DNA of 50,391 bases from Saprospirales bacterium (GTDB lineage: Bacteria > Bacteroidota > Bacteroidia > Chitinophagales > Saprospiraceae): NCBI GenBank assembly GCA_007695035.1, contig REEO01000076.1:1-50391 (forward strand), read 5' to 3'. This document shows positions 34,569 to 45,500 of the stretch, piece after piece. A program made the position numbers and the translations under genes. The notes below the pieces were generated by a model. It ran no database searches, was not told where the DNA came from, and saw nothing but the letters and a program-made list of their open reading frames with translations. Numbering within the stretch: the first letter of the stretch is position 1; each line of letters opens with the position of its first letter.

Positions 34569-36668
34569 ATGATGAAAGGCATTACAAATTTATGTAAATT
34601 TTTACCAATTGCAATTGCGATGATCGTAGGTGCACCCAGCTTATACGCACAAATTACCGAAGCAGATCAGAGCCAGGGTGAACGTCTTGAGCTGGACAAA
34701 GAGTTAACCCACTTTGGTGAAGACTGGAGTTACCAGGATGTTCAAACACCATATGAGATGTTTGGGATACACAGGTTGCTCAACAATCCCGGGTCTATGC
34801 AAAGTACCCGTGATGATGATCCTGAGCCCGTTTGGGAGGATGGATTTGAAGATCCAGATCTATGGATTATTGATGGACCCGATGGATTTGGTCCAGAAAA
34901 TGGTTTCTCTATCACAGATCAAACAAGCGGTAATATTACCTGGTTTTGGGACACTCCAATAATGTCTGAATCAGGAGGTAATTATGCAGTATTTCAAAAT
35001 GGAGATCCCAATAATCCGGCAACCGTTCTTCAAGCTGGGCCACATACACTTACTTATTCCGAGTCTATTGATATTTCTGAAATAGGTGCTCCAGCACTTC
35101 AGTTTAATCAATTCGGTGCCCGCTTTTTTGAACTTCAGGCAGCTCAAGTAAGTGAAGATGGTGGTAATACCTGGACCACAATAGGAGATAACTATGATAT
35201 TGAACCCTTGACTGGAGCCGGTGGTTCTGCATTTCCAAATCCCATGCTGAGATCTTACGACATTTTCCCACATATTGGTCAGGATACGGATGAAATCATG
35301 ATTCGATTTATTTGGGACAATGACCCCGATCACCCCAATCCTGATCTGTTTTATGTCAGCTATGGATGGTTTATTGACGATGTGGCCATTCTTGAAACTC
35401 CGGCGAATAATCTGGAAATGGAAGCTACATTTTATCCTCCTTTGAGCTATGCCACGCCTCAGGTTCACCTTCCTGTTGATACTTTTGGATTCTCCTGTAT
35501 TATAGAAAATAATGGGGGTGCCGCCAGAACAGGTGTGGAGGTAAATGTCTTAATAGCAAATATCGATACAGATCCACCCACTATTGTTCATCAGCAATTG
35601 GTTGTTCTAGACACTTTTCAGGCAGGCACTGACAGTTTAGTTGCATTTCCCGATCTCTTTTCGCCTGACTTAGAAGTAGGTAACTACCTAATTGAATACT
35701 CTGTTGGTGTACCTGATGAAAGGGAGTTAAATCCATCCAATACATTTGAGCAGCACAGCTTTGTTGTGACAGAAGATCTCTTCGCAAAAGGTCCACCGGA
35801 TGTCACTGATTTTACATTAGGTCTTACGCGTGAAGATGATAACTGGTACTGGGGTAATATGTATTATATTAGTCCGGATGCATCAGAAGAAGATAGAACT
35901 CTGCATTCAATAGATCTTGCTTTTTTCCCTAGTAATGCGGACTATCAACCAGGCGATGGCGCTCTGCTTTATATCCTTGAGTATGTGCCAGAGGGACCGG
36001 TTATGGATTTTGGCTCGTTAAATGCGGACAATGAGACGCCACCTACTTTCCACGATGATTTTGAACCGGTGGCCGCTTATTTTATCCAGACTGAAGAACT
36101 TCAAAATGCCGGTGCCGGTCAATTATTCAGTATTGGCGGTGAAAATCTCGTGGATCCCAACACCTTTCAGCCCCTGGACGATGTAGTGGTAATGAATCCG
36201 GGGAAACTATACGGGGCAATTGTTCAACATGAAGGTAACGCGCTTTTCCAGGCTTATACCGTGGATGCTCAATATGGGATTTCTGTGGGAATATTGCACA
36301 CTGTTGGTTCTCAGGGATCTTTCCAGTACTTCGGTGGATTCACAGATGTCAGTGCTCCCATTGTAAGAATGAGAGTGGGTGACATCGAGAATACAACCGG
36401 CTCAGTACTTAGAGAAGCCATTCCCCTTGATGTTTATCCAAATCCGACCGCGGATATCCTCAATATTGATTTTGAAATGGATGCTCCGAGTCAGTTGGAT
36501 ATCACTGTCTATGATATTACTGGAAAAGTCGTAATGCACAGTAAAGTGGATGGACACCAAACCAATAATATTCAATACGACGTCAGCTCGCTGGAAACAG
36601 GAAATTATTACATCCAAATTGCAGCAGAAGATGGTCTTAGAGTTTCGCGATTCATAATTGCACGTTAA
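34569..36668 (+). CDS. secreted T9SS protein, paralog of the preceding gene without PA domain
   Basis: 699 aa. The signal peptide is about 1-28. A jelly-roll-like region (about 80-280) has VWEDGFEDPDLW, QVSEDGGNTWTTIG and YGWFIDDVAILETP. A shared beta region (about 285-610) has EDLFAKGPPD, DNWYWGNMYYISP, LLYILEYVPEGP and MNPGKLYGAIVQHEG. A type A T9SS sorting domain ends the protein (DVYPNPTADILNIDF, YDITGKVV, LETGNYYIQI). Similar motif order and spacing to the 31980 product show tandem duplication; here the PA domain is missing. Function unknown. It has its own promoter and terminator. Confidence 0.88.
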   Translation: MMKGITNLCKFLPIAIAMIVGAPSLYAQITEADQSQGERLELDKELTHFGEDWSYQDVQTPYEMFGIHRLLNNPGSMQSTRDDDPEPVWEDGFEDPDLWIIDGPDGFGPENGFSITDQTSGNITWFWDTPIMSESGGNYAVFQNGDPNNPATVLQAGPHTLTYSESIDISEIGAPALQFNQFGARFFELQAAQVSEDGGNTWTTIGDNYDIEPLTGAGGSAFPNPMLRSYDIFPHIGQDTDEIMIRFIWDNDPDHPNPDLFYVSYGWFIDDVAILETPANNLEMEATFYPPLSYATPQVHLPVDTFGFSCIIENNGGAARTGVEVNVLIANIDTDPPTIVHQQLVVLDTFQAGTDSLVAFPDLFSPDLEVGNYLIEYSVGVPDERELNPSNTFEQHSFVVTEDLFAKGPPDVTDFTLGLTREDDNWYWGNMYYISPDASEEDRTLHSIDLAFFPSNADYQPGDGALLYILEYVPEGPVMDFGSLNADNETPPTFHDDFEPVAAYFIQTEELQNAGAGQLFSIGGENLVDPNTFQPLDDVVVMNPGKLYGAIVQHEGNALFQAYTVDAQYGISVGILHTVGSQGSFQYFGGFTDVSAPIVRMRVGDIENTTGSVLREAIPLDVYPNPTADILNIDFEMDAPSQLDITVYDITGKVVMHSKVDGHQTNNIQYDVSSLETGNYYIQIAAEDGLRVSRFIIAR

Positions 36669-36694
36669 ACTCTAACCAAACCGATAAATTTTAC

Positions 36695-36732
36695 AAACGG
36701 ACAGTTCTTGTACAAGGGCTGTCCGTTTTTTT
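36695..36732 (+). terminator. intrinsic terminator after the second paralog
   Basis: Ten-bp stem AAACGGACAG (36695-36704) with CTGTCCGTTT (36719-36728) and a T-run to 36732. Confidence 0.85.
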
Positions 36733-36742
36733 ATGGAAGTAT

Positions 36743-36773
36743 TTTGAAACCGCCTTTATTTTCTATATCTTTA
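36743..36773 (+). promoter_or_regulatory. Bacteroidota promoter TTTG-N19-TATCTTTA of the pseudogene
   Basis: TTTG at 36743-36746, 19 nt, then TATCTTTA at 36766-36773, 31 nt before the ATG at 36804. It matches the functional paralog's promoter in spacing, so the decayed gene may still be transcribed. Confidence 0.72.
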
Positions 36774-36803
36774 ATTAACTGATTGTTAACAATCTATTAG
36801 TCA

Positions 36804-38770
36804 ATGATTTATCCAAATGAGATGATAAATGCTTCACTCCTTAAGGTCATTATTTTATTCGCGCTTTTTATTAGTCCCCATTTTGTCCTCAGCCAAAATT
36901 GTATTGAAGCTAAGGATGTCGGCGATCTTTCACCACTGCAGGACGCTGAGGTTATTCTGACTGACGATTTTTCTGATGAATCTATCTGGATTATGTCAGA
37001 CAACAGCCCGGAACCATATGGTTGGATAATCACCGATGATCCTGAAGACATGCCCGTTACTCCCAGTGGTCACTTCTCTTTTGCCAGTTCTAAAGCAGAA
37101 AATGGTCACGTACTAATCAATTCATTGGATTCACCCTGGCAAGGAGACGGCGAGGGAAGAGTTGCCGGAGGAATTGCCAATGCCACTCCCATTGACCTAA
37201 GGGAGCAGGACAATGTAATAATGAGGTTCGAAAGCTTCTATATGTTTTTTAATAAGAGCAGAGCAGTGAGGTTTTCTCCAAACAATGGTGAGAGCTGGGC
37301 CATCTATAATATCACCTAAAACGAATGTTCACACGCTTGTCAATTCTGCCCCAACCCCAAGGTTCATGCCATTGCTATTTCAGATGTGGCAGCAGGTGAA
37401 TCTGAAGTGTTGATCCAGTTTTATTATTTCGACGATCATTACCTGCACGGTACTTTCTGGGCTGTAGATGATGTTGAATTGCTCAGTCTTCCTGACAATT
37501 ATCTCGTAATTCAGGATGCCGTCAATCCCCTGTTAAATTGCTCTACCCCACCTTATCAAATGACTGGCGATACATTCCATTTTAGTTGTACAGTACTCAA
37601 TGCAGAGGGTATAGACCGACAGGGTATCCAGGTTACTGTTTCGATAAAAAGCAGAAATGAAGAACTATTATACCAGGATGTGAAAATTGTTGATTTTTTA
37701 AGCCGGTGATAAGACAGTCTTATTGTGTTTAATAGTTAGTTCCATACCTAATTATCTCCCTGGCCTGGGTACCAGGTCATATACAAAATTGAGGTGCCCG
37801 GTGAAGAAGAATACTATGAAGGTGACGGGGAATTAACACTAACACTACCCTTTGATGTTGGTTACAGTGAATACTTGCATTCAAACGGTATGTTTTCAAA
37901 AAACAATCCCTACTATACTGAATTTACCGATGACAAAATCAATTAAAATGATGAGTAGTATTGGGGAAACTTATATTACATAAGCCCCAACACTTCCAGC
38001 ACTTTAATGGCGATTGAAACTTCACTCATTCCCAGGGAGGGTAATGATGGTGGAGATGTGCTCCTGAGCATACTTGAATATCAGTCAGATGGTCCTTTAA
38101 TGTTTTACGATGGTTTGAATATACACAGGTCCAGCAATCCCAAATCCCATCCCGATTTTCAACCCATTGCATATTCGTTTATCAAGCCGGAAATGATTCG
38201 TGATAAGTCAGGTGAAACGATTAAAATCTCCTTTGATCAATTATTGGATGTAGAAACCTGGGACCCTATGAATAACACTGCATTAGAATTAAACCCCGGT
38301 AAGCTTTACGCTGTGGGTCTTCATGTCAAGGGTGAAGATTATAAGATTCCCTATACAGAAGGAGCCAGGTATAAAACCCCGGCGTTGGTTTGCTCTATGC
38401 TAAGAATGAAGATGGACAAAAGGAATACTCTCCAGGATAAGAGAACATAAATGGTCCTATATTGAGAATGCATGTTTATGATGTGGTAATTAGTTCTACT
38501 GAAAGCGATATTCGCCTTGTTGAACCAATGCATGTCTATCCAAATCGAACCAATTACATACTAAATATCGAGTTTTAAATGGATACTCCCGGAGAATTGG
38601 TAATCACTGTATTTAATGTTACCGGTAAGGCAGTCATTCACGAAAAGTTGACTGGAGAAGGAACCAATTACATACAACAGGATGTCAGCTTTCTGGAGGC
38701 AGGAAGTTACCATATCTGGATTTCAGCTGAAGACGGCCTTAGGTCTTCTCATTTTGTTATATCGCGGTGA
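36804..38770 (+). pseudogene. third tandem paralog of the T9SS proteins, decayed by nonsense codons and one frameshift
   Basis: Translating one continuous frame recovers the whole paralog: signal peptide (to about FVLSQ), FSPNNGESW, FWAVDDVELLSLPDN, DSLIVF, KIEVPGEEE, YWGNLYYISPN, LLSILEYQSDGP, LELNPGKLYAVGLHVKG, then HVYPNRTNYILNI, FNVTGKAVIHEK and EAGSYHIWIS of the sorting domain. It is interrupted by TAA 37317, TGA 37707, TAA 37710, TAG 37737, TAA 37749, TAA 37944 and TAG 37956. A -1 shift occurs near the AAAACCCC run at about 38374. TAA 38438 and TAA 38576 follow in the new frame. Several stops replace residues conserved in the paralog: TAG for the Trp of NWYWGN, TAA for the Glu of DFEMD. 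Apart from the one shift, length is kept throughout. Confidence 0.85.
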
Positions 38771-38976
38771 TACAAACCAAAATCTTGTTTATTTTGGTAT
38801 AAATAAGTTGTTTTTATTTAAGGAAAGAGGCCAGAGGTCCTTTTCCCCTGCTCTTTTCCACATTCTTCCTCGATGGTTTTTAACAATGATGTTGATATGA
38901 TTATTTCATCGGTAAAAACCATAAATCAACACCAATTATAAAATCCTTTATTAGCTTAGCGGGAAATTCTAGCAGT

Positions 38977-40269
38977 ATGACGAAAAAATATATGGATAGC
39001 CGGGTTTTTGACCTGATTGAGAAAGAGATGATCAGGCAAAGAGTTGGAATAGAACTCATAGCCTCCGAGAACTTTGTTTCGCAGGAGGTTTTGCAGGTTG
39101 CCGGAAGCTGCCTGACAAACAAATACGCTGAGGGATATCCGGGCAGGCGATACTACGGTGGCTGTGAGATAGTAGATGAAATTGAGCAACTGGCTATTGA
39201 CCGGCTTAAAGAGTTGTTTGGTGCAAAGTATGCCAATGTCCAACCCCACAGTGGTTCACAGGCTAATTCAGCAGTCTATTTGGGGCTTTTGAAACCGGGT
39301 GATACAGTACTCGGGTTCAACTTGGCCCACGGGGGACATTTGACCCATGGATCCCCAGTTAATTTTTCCGGAAAACTTTACAGAGCGGTTTTTTACGGAG
39401 TGAATCCGGAGACTGGCAGAATAAACATGGAGGAGGTTGCAAAAACAGCCGAACGCGAAAAACCAAAACTTATAATTTGCGGAGCTTCTGCTTATTCCAG
39501 AGATTGGGATTATAAGGCTTTCAGAGAAATAGCCGACAATGTGGGGGCGGCTTTGCTAGCTGATATAGCCCATCCCGCTGGCATCATTGCCACAGGATTT
39601 TTGAACGATCCCCTGCCCTGGTGTGATGCAGTGACCAGTACCACACACAAGACCCTCAGAGGACCAAGGGGAGGTGTGATAATGAGCAGTCGCACCGATG
39701 GCAATCCACTTGGAATCAAAACTTCCAAAGGCAAAATACGCCGGATGAGCACAATACTCAATAGTGCAGTTTTCCCGGGTAGTCAGGGAGGACCACTGGA
39801 ACACGTAATTGCTGCCAAAGCTGTTGCATTTAAACAAGCGCAATCTTCCGGCTTTAAGAACTACATTCGGCAGGTCATAAAAAACGCCAAAGCCATGGCC
39901 GCGGAGTTTGAAAATCTCGGATACAAAATCATTTCCGGTGGAACAGATAACCACCTGATGTTAATTGACCTAAGAAGCAAAAATATTACCGGAGCTGCAG
40001 CGGAAGACGCTCTGCAAAAAGCGGCCATCACCATCAACAAAAATATGGTGCCCTTTGACACTGAATCTCCTATGATAACCAGCGGAATGAGATTGGGCGC
40101 CGCCGCACTCACCACCCGCGGATTGAATGAGGAAGACTTTATTCAGATCACCAACTGGATGGATGAGATTATTTCCGCCCCTGATAACGGAAGGTTGATA
40201 GGCGAAATAGAGAAAAAGGTTGTGGCATTCATGGGTGAAAGACCGATGTTCAGTTTTGAAGGAGAATGA
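38977..40269 (+). CDS. glyA: serine hydroxymethyltransferase
   Basis: 430 aa PLP enzyme converting serine plus tetrahydrofolate to glycine plus methylene-THF. The catalytic Lys is K225 in [23 protein letters not shown] (26-33), [15 protein letters not shown] (48-62), [13 protein letters not shown] (89-101), [11 protein letters not shown] and [13 protein letters not shown] are all intact. The central part carries a slightly longer loop ([17 protein letters not shown]) than E. coli GlyA. A single gene with its own terminator, unrelated to the T9SS genes before it. Confidence 0.96.
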   Translation: MTKKYMDSRVFDLIEKEMIRQRVGIELIASENFVSQEVLQVAGSCLTNKYAEGYPGRRYYGGCEIVDEIEQLAIDRLKELFGAKYANVQPHSGSQANSAVYLGLLKPGDTVLGFNLAHGGHLTHGSPVNFSGKLYRAVFYGVNPETGRINMEEVAKTAEREKPKLIICGASAYSRDWDYKAFREIADNVGAALLADIAHPAGIIATGFLNDPLPWCDAVTSTTHKTLRGPRGGVIMSSRTDGNPLGIKTSKGKIRRMSTILNSAVFPGSQGGPLEHVIAAKAVAFKQAQSSGFKNYIRQVIKNAKAMAAEFENLGYKIISGGTDNHLMLIDLRSKNITGAAAEDALQKAAITINKNMVPFDTESPMITSGMRLGAAALTTRGLNEEDFIQITNWMDEIISAPDNGRLIGEIEKKVVAFMGERPMFSFEGE

Positions 40270-40292
40270 ATCAATTACGAATTGGTTTTTTT
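40269..40292 (+). terminator. intrinsic terminator of glyA
   Basis: AATCAATT (40269-40276) pairs with AATTGGTT (40280-40287), one G-T wobble, 3-nt loop. It runs into a T-tract (40286-40292) and starts on the last base of the stop codon. Confidence 0.65.
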
Positions 40293-40486
40293 AATTGACC
40301 TCCAAAGCTTAGGGGGCAGGCTATTGGACAATGATTTTTTTGGGTGAGAATTCCATGGTTTTGATATGAAATAATGATTATTGTGGTGATTCTATGTCTG
40401 GGATTTTGGTTCTGACGTGGCGAGGTGCTGTCTGTAAATTTGGTCGGCACTGCGGATTTTATTACATAATCCCAGCCCAAATCCTT

Positions 40487-41677
40487 CTAACCATCCAGAT
40501 GAATCAGCAAACCTTTCAGGTAGTGCCCTTCGGGGTGGAATACACTAACCGGGTGATCGGTACCGGGCCCGAGTCGTTTTATGATTTTTGCCGGGCGACC
40601 GCCTTCTATGGCAGCTGCTCTTATCGTGTCCTCGAAAAGTTGACTGGAAATAACCTGTGAACAGGAAAAGGTCAATAGAAAGCCTCCTTTCTTCACCTTT
40701 TTCAGCCCTTCACGATTGATGCGTTTGTAGGCTTGAACTGCATTGTGGGACTTTTTTCTGCTCTTTGCAAAAGCCGGAGGGTCGAGAATGACCACATCAA
40801 ATTCCCGGGAGTCCTCTTTAAAGAATTCAAAGACATCGCCGGTGACTATCTCATGGTTATCACCGGAAAGACCGTTGAGCTGTTCGTTCTTTCTGCACAT
40901 TTCACTTGCATACGAAGAAGAATCTACACTCACTACCTCCATTGCTCCGCCTTTTAGGGCATTTAAAGAAAAACCACCTGTGTAGGAGAAGGTATTGAGT
41001 ACGCGCATACCTTGACTCATTTGTCGCAATAAAACTCTGTTATCACGCTGGTCGAGGAAAAATCCGGTTTTTTGTCCTTTGAAGGGATTGATAAGGTATT
41101 TAATGCCCGCCTCTATTACTTCTTGTCCACCGTCCTGGGCAAAATGGTTTGTGGAAGGGTTTTCATCAACTTTCTTGAGGTCCAATCCCTGCACAAATCC
41201 AATCATCTCGCGTGCATTATTAACCATCACTTCAGCCATAGCAGTCTTTATGGATGATCGCTGGTGGCACATTCCGTAAGAATGGTATTGCAGAACTATA
41301 AGGCCATTGTAAAAATCTGCAATAAGGCCTGAAAGTCTATCTCCCTCACCGTTTATCAGACGAAAGCAATTTGTGTCTTCACCTTCGGGATTCAAACCCT
41401 GGATTTTTCTATAACTGAGGGCAGATTCGATGCGCTTTTTGTAAAAAGCCTGATCGATGGTTTGGTCTGAAAAAGTCAACAGCCTGACTGCGATGGAAGA
41501 TTGTTGAAAATGCCCGGTGGCCAGGTATTTTCCGCTAGAGGACACCACTCTCACCAATGCCCCATTTTCTGCGGCTTTTATTCCCCCTGCAATGGCACCT
41601 GAAAATATCCAGGGGTGTTTTCTGGACAGCATTTTTTCCCTGCCTTTTTTCAAACTTATCTCGTGGATTTCAGCCAT
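40487..41677 (-). CDS. class I SAM-dependent rRNA methyltransferase, RlmI family
   Basis: 396 aa. The N-terminal PUA-like domain (about 1-75) has KKGREKMLSRKHPWIFSGAIA. A linker domain has GLIADFYNGLIVLQYHS. The methyltransferase domain (about 180-396) has the SAM motif VLNTFSYTGGFSLNALKGGA, VDSSSYASEMCRKNEQLNG, the VILDPPAFAKSRK active-site loop, and LLTFSCSQVIS with the Cys typical of m5C enzymes. E. coli RlmI makes m5C1962 of 23S rRNA; the same target is likely but not certain. It starts 9 nt after the patatin gene stop, so the two are cotranscribed. Confidence 0.9.
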   Translation of the reverse strand: MAEIHEISLKKGREKMLSRKHPWIFSGAIAGGIKAAENGALVRVVSSSGKYLATGHFQQSSIAVRLLTFSDQTIDQAFYKKRIESALSYRKIQGLNPEGEDTNCFRLINGEGDRLSGLIADFYNGLIVLQYHSYGMCHQRSSIKTAMAEVMVNNAREMIGFVQGLDLKKVDENPSTNHFAQDGGQEVIEAGIKYLINPFKGQKTGFFLDQRDNRVLLRQMSQGMRVLNTFSYTGGFSLNALKGGAMEVVSVDSSSYASEMCRKNEQLNGLSGDNHEIVTGDVFEFFKEDSREFDVVILDPPAFAKSRKKSHNAVQAYKRINREGLKKVKKGGFLLTFSCSQVISSQLFEDTIRAAAIEGGRPAKIIKRLGPGTDHPVSVFHPEGHYLKGLLIHLDG

Positions 41678-41686
41678 GCTGTAAAT

Positions 41687-42472
41687 TTATGAATTGGCTT
41701 CCGCCCCTCCCTGTTCCTTGACTTTGTCGGCGTACTTTTTCCCTTGTTCATAACCGATCTCAAACATTTTATCCATTTTGTTGAAGGAAAAAATACCGTA
41801 ATTGCTCAAATCCCCGGGTTCTATAAAAAGGTCGCATTCGGAGCGGGAGTTTCTCACATTGGCCATTACGGACAATTCAAAGGTTCTGAAACCAATGGCG
41901 CCGAGTTTATCGTAGTCGTCATCGTTTTTCTCTACCACGGGTGTAATATTTATGGCTGCTACAAAATCACACTCTTCCAAAAGCGGTTCAACCGGGAGAT
42001 TCATCAATATCCCACCATCTACAAAATACTGTCCATCGATTTTTTTGGGAGGAAAAAGGATGGGAATGCTTGATGAAGCGATCACCGCATCGACGATATT
42101 GCCCTTTTTAAAAACTCTTACTTTACCGGTATTCAGATTTGTAGCTACAATTCTAACGGGGTATTTCAAGTCCTCAAACTGCTCGCAATTGAGGAGGTTT
42201 TTGAGCAGTTTTTCAATTTTTTTCAAACTACTCAAGCCAGAGAGCGAATAACTGAAATTCACCAGGTGAAATATGGAAAGCGATTTGATTTCCTCCAGTA
42301 TGGTTTCGGGATCAACCTCATTGGCAGCCAATACAGCCACCATGCTTCCTGCACTGGTTCCACTGTACATGTCGAATTGGATGCCGGCCTCTTTAAAAGC
42401 CTTGAGAGCTCCAAGGTGTGCCACTGCCCTACTGCCTCCCCCGGAAAGTGCCAGTCCCTTTTTCTTTCCCAT
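41687..42472 (-). CDS. patatin-like phospholipase
   Basis: 261 aa from the ATG at 42472 (MGKKKGLALSGGGSRAVAHLGAL). The oxyanion-hole glycines GGGSR lie at 11-15. The nucleophile is S40 in GTSAG. The dyad Asp is D152 in VDGGILMNLP. No signal peptide is present, so it is cytosolic or peripheral. It resembles the small RssA/YchK type of bacterial patatins, lipid acyl hydrolases of uncertain substrate. An in-frame start at 42580 would add 36 residues but runs through the preceding terminator hairpin, so I reject it. Confidence 0.88.
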   Translation of the reverse strand: MGKKKGLALSGGGSRAVAHLGALKAFKEAGIQFDMYSGTSAGSMVAVLAANEVDPETILEEIKSLSIFHLVNFSYSLSGLSSLKKIEKLLKNLLNCEQFEDLKYPVRIVATNLNTGKVRVFKKGNIVDAVIASSSIPILFPPKKIDGQYFVDGGILMNLPVEPLLEECDFVAAINITPVVEKNDDDYDKLGAIGFRTFELSVMANVRNSRSECDLFIEPGDLSNYGIFSFNKMDKMFEIGYEQGKKYADKVKEQGGAEANS

Positions 42473-42521
42473 ATCAAAGCTTTTTTTGATGAAAAATAAT
42501 TGACAAATGTACACCAAAATA

Positions 42522-42573
42522 CCAAAATCCCGGCGCGTTAATGCCATTTTCGGCCGCACTACCGGGATTTTGG
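42522..42573 (-). terminator. terminator hairpin after the cupredoxin gene
   Basis: Perfect 12-bp inverted repeat CCAAAATCCCGG (42522-42533) / CCGGGATTTTGG (42562-42573), loop 28 nt, starting 24 nt past the stop of the leftward gene at 42597. The T-run is inside the stem. Confidence 0.6.
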
Positions 42574-42596
42574 ATGTCAAATCAAAAAGTGGAAAC

Positions 42597-45500
42597 TCAA
42601 CGGCTAACCAAAATCATGGAAATCGCCGCACCTCGAACAGTTTCTACCTTGACGATGTATGTACCACTTTGATAACCACTGATATCGAGTTGAATCGATC
42701 CGCTGTCAGTTTTGAATTCCTCTATCAATCTTCCATCGGTAGAGAAGATCGAAATAGATTCCACCGGATAATCCGAGGTGATATTTAAACGGTCCTGAAC
42801 GGGATTGGGCCAAAGGTCAATAAATACTTCCTCCTGGATATTGTAAACAGAAACAACAGGTTCAATATCCTCCTCGTACCGTGGAACAATCTGGTAACCG
42901 TCATTGGCAGGGATGTTGGTTGTAAACTGTGTTCCTATACCTGTTACGTTCAATCCAACGTCCTCTAAGGCGGCACCCAATCTGCTCTCTCGTTGTACAC
43001 GAAGTATAAAGGTCTCACCATTTCTTTCGAGTACCACATTGCCCTCTTCACCTTCCTGTGGCCATTCAGTTGGATCTTGAATCACCACATTTTGCAATTG
43101 GACCAGGCTGGACTCTGTGCTCTCATCCAGTTCGTCCACTACCATCGGCTCTACCAATTCCTGATTTGTATCAATGAGGTCAATTTCATGTGCATTAATC
43201 TGGGTTAGCCCCCTGAATTCACTTACTTCACCTCTGACCGTGATGAGGTCACCTTCAGTTACTTCATAATCCAGATTTCCGCTTGGTCTGAAAATACCGA
43301 CTCCGACATTATTTTCATCAATGATGGTAAACTGCAAGCCCTGGGGTCTGTAATTGATTCCGTAAACTACAGCTGTTGCCTCCACTAATTCTCCAATGAG
43401 CACAGGAATGCCATCCAGATCATTTTCTCTCAATTCTGGCATAGTAACGGGCATGTACTGATCACTTGGGTCCGCTCCAACATCATCGGCGTAGCGAGGA
43501 ATAATTTGATAACCGTCATCGGCTGGCACATTGGTTGTAAACTGACTTCCAATACCGATTAGATCAAATACTCCAACCGGTGGATTGGCTCCAAGATTAA
43601 CTTCTCTCTGGATGCGCATAAGAAAAGTACCATGCTGATTTTCAACAAAAATATTTGCAGCACTTCCCGGACTTGGCCAATCTTCAGGATTGGTAATTTC
43701 CACATCCTCCAACATGATCAAACTGGATTCTGTGTCCTCACCAAATTCTGTCACAACCCTGGGATCAACAAGTGGATTGTCTTGAGAAATTAGTTCTATA
43801 CTGTCGGGGGCGATTTGGGCCAGGCCATTGAATTGATCGACTTCACCCCAAATGGTAATCATGTCACCCTCGGTTACAGAGTAATCCAGATCTCCCGATG
43901 CATTGAAAACGGAAACCCCTACATTATCATCGTCGATAATGGTAAACTGAAGTCCTTGTGGTCTTAGATTTCCACCGTAAACAATCCCTGTCACTTCAAC
44001 TCTTTCACCCATGAGTACCGGGAAGAAGTCTGTATCATTTTCCCGCACTTCGGGAATGGTAACAGGCAGGTAATCAAGATCTTCATCCAGCAAAATTCCG
44101 AGGTCATCGGCATATCGTGGAATAATCTGATATCCATCGTCCGCTGGAATATTGTTGGTGAACTGACCGCCAATTCCAACCAAATCAAAAGTGTCGGTAG
44201 GGGCCTCATCGCCCAGATCTACTTCTCGTTGAATGCGCATAAGGAAGGTATCCTGCAGATTGGAGACAAAGATATTTGCATTGTCACCGGGACTTGGCCA
44301 ATCTTCGGGGTTTGTGATATATACAGACTCTATCAAAATAAGACTGGACTCGGTGTCTTCTCCTAATTCTGTTACCACTCTGGGATCAACCAATGGATTG
44401 TCTTGAGAAATTAGTTCTATACTGTCGGGCACCACCTGAGCCAACCCATTGAATTGATCGACTTCACCCCAAATGGTAATCAAGTCACCCTCGGTTACAG
44501 AGTAATCCAGATCTGCCGATGCATTGAAAACGGAAACCCCTACATTGTCATCGTCGATAATGGTAAACTGAAGTCCTTGTGGTCTTAGATTTCCACCGTA
44601 AACAACCCCTGACACTTCAACTCTTTCACCCATGAGTACCGGGAAGAAATCTGAATCGTTTTCCCGCACTTCGGGTATGGTAACTGGCAGGTAATCCGGG
44701 CCGTCATCTAATTCTATTCCAAGGTCGTCGGCGTATCTTGGAATGATTTGGTAGCCATCATCTGCGGGAATATTGGTTGTAAATTGACCACCGATTCCCA
44801 CAAGATCAAAAGTGTCAGCAGGCGGATCGTTCCCCAGATCAACTTCGCGCTGGATTCGCATCAAAAAGGTGTCTTGCTGGTTGGAGACATAAATATTGGC
44901 ATTGTCTCCCGGGCTGGGCCAGTCTTCAGGATTGGTGATATAAACGGACTCAATCATTATGAGGCTGGATTCGGTGTCTTCTCCGAGTTCAGTGACTACA
45001 GTAGGATCGACCAGGAGATTGTCCCCGGAAATAAGCTCAATGCTGTCAGGGTTAATTTGTGTCAAACCATTAAAGAAAGACACTTCGCCCCAAAGCTGAA
45101 TCATATCTCCTTCATTCACCTCGTATCCAAAATCGTCAGAAGGACTGAAAATAACTACACCGGTATTGGTGCTGTCTATCATAGTAAATTGGAGCCCCTG
45201 GGTTCTTAAATTACCGCCGTACACCACCGCAGTAACAGTGACTAATTCATCAATCAAAACCGGAACCCCATCAGCATTATTTTCTCTGATATCCTGCATA
45301 GAAACTTCCATATATGCAGAGGGGTCACTGACGGTAATGGTTCCCGTCATGCCACCTCCGGCATGGATATCACATTGGTAATCATAGTAGCCCGGTGTGT
45401 TGAAGATAAACAGGTATTCCCAATTACCACTTTCGGGGTCTCCACTGAAAAATGATTCAGGGTTATCAGGAAATTCGTCTGTACTTCCATTTACATTGTG

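Noticed and set aside
36804-38770. Programmed stop-codon readthrough or alternative genetic code
   Set aside because: All three stop codons appear and normal genes here end with TAA, TAG or TGA. There is also a frameshift, which fits simple decay better.
42473-42580. 36-residue N-terminal extension of the patatin protein
   Set aside because: It would be translated through a perfect 12-bp terminator-like repeat, and the catalytic domain begins directly at the ATG at 42472.
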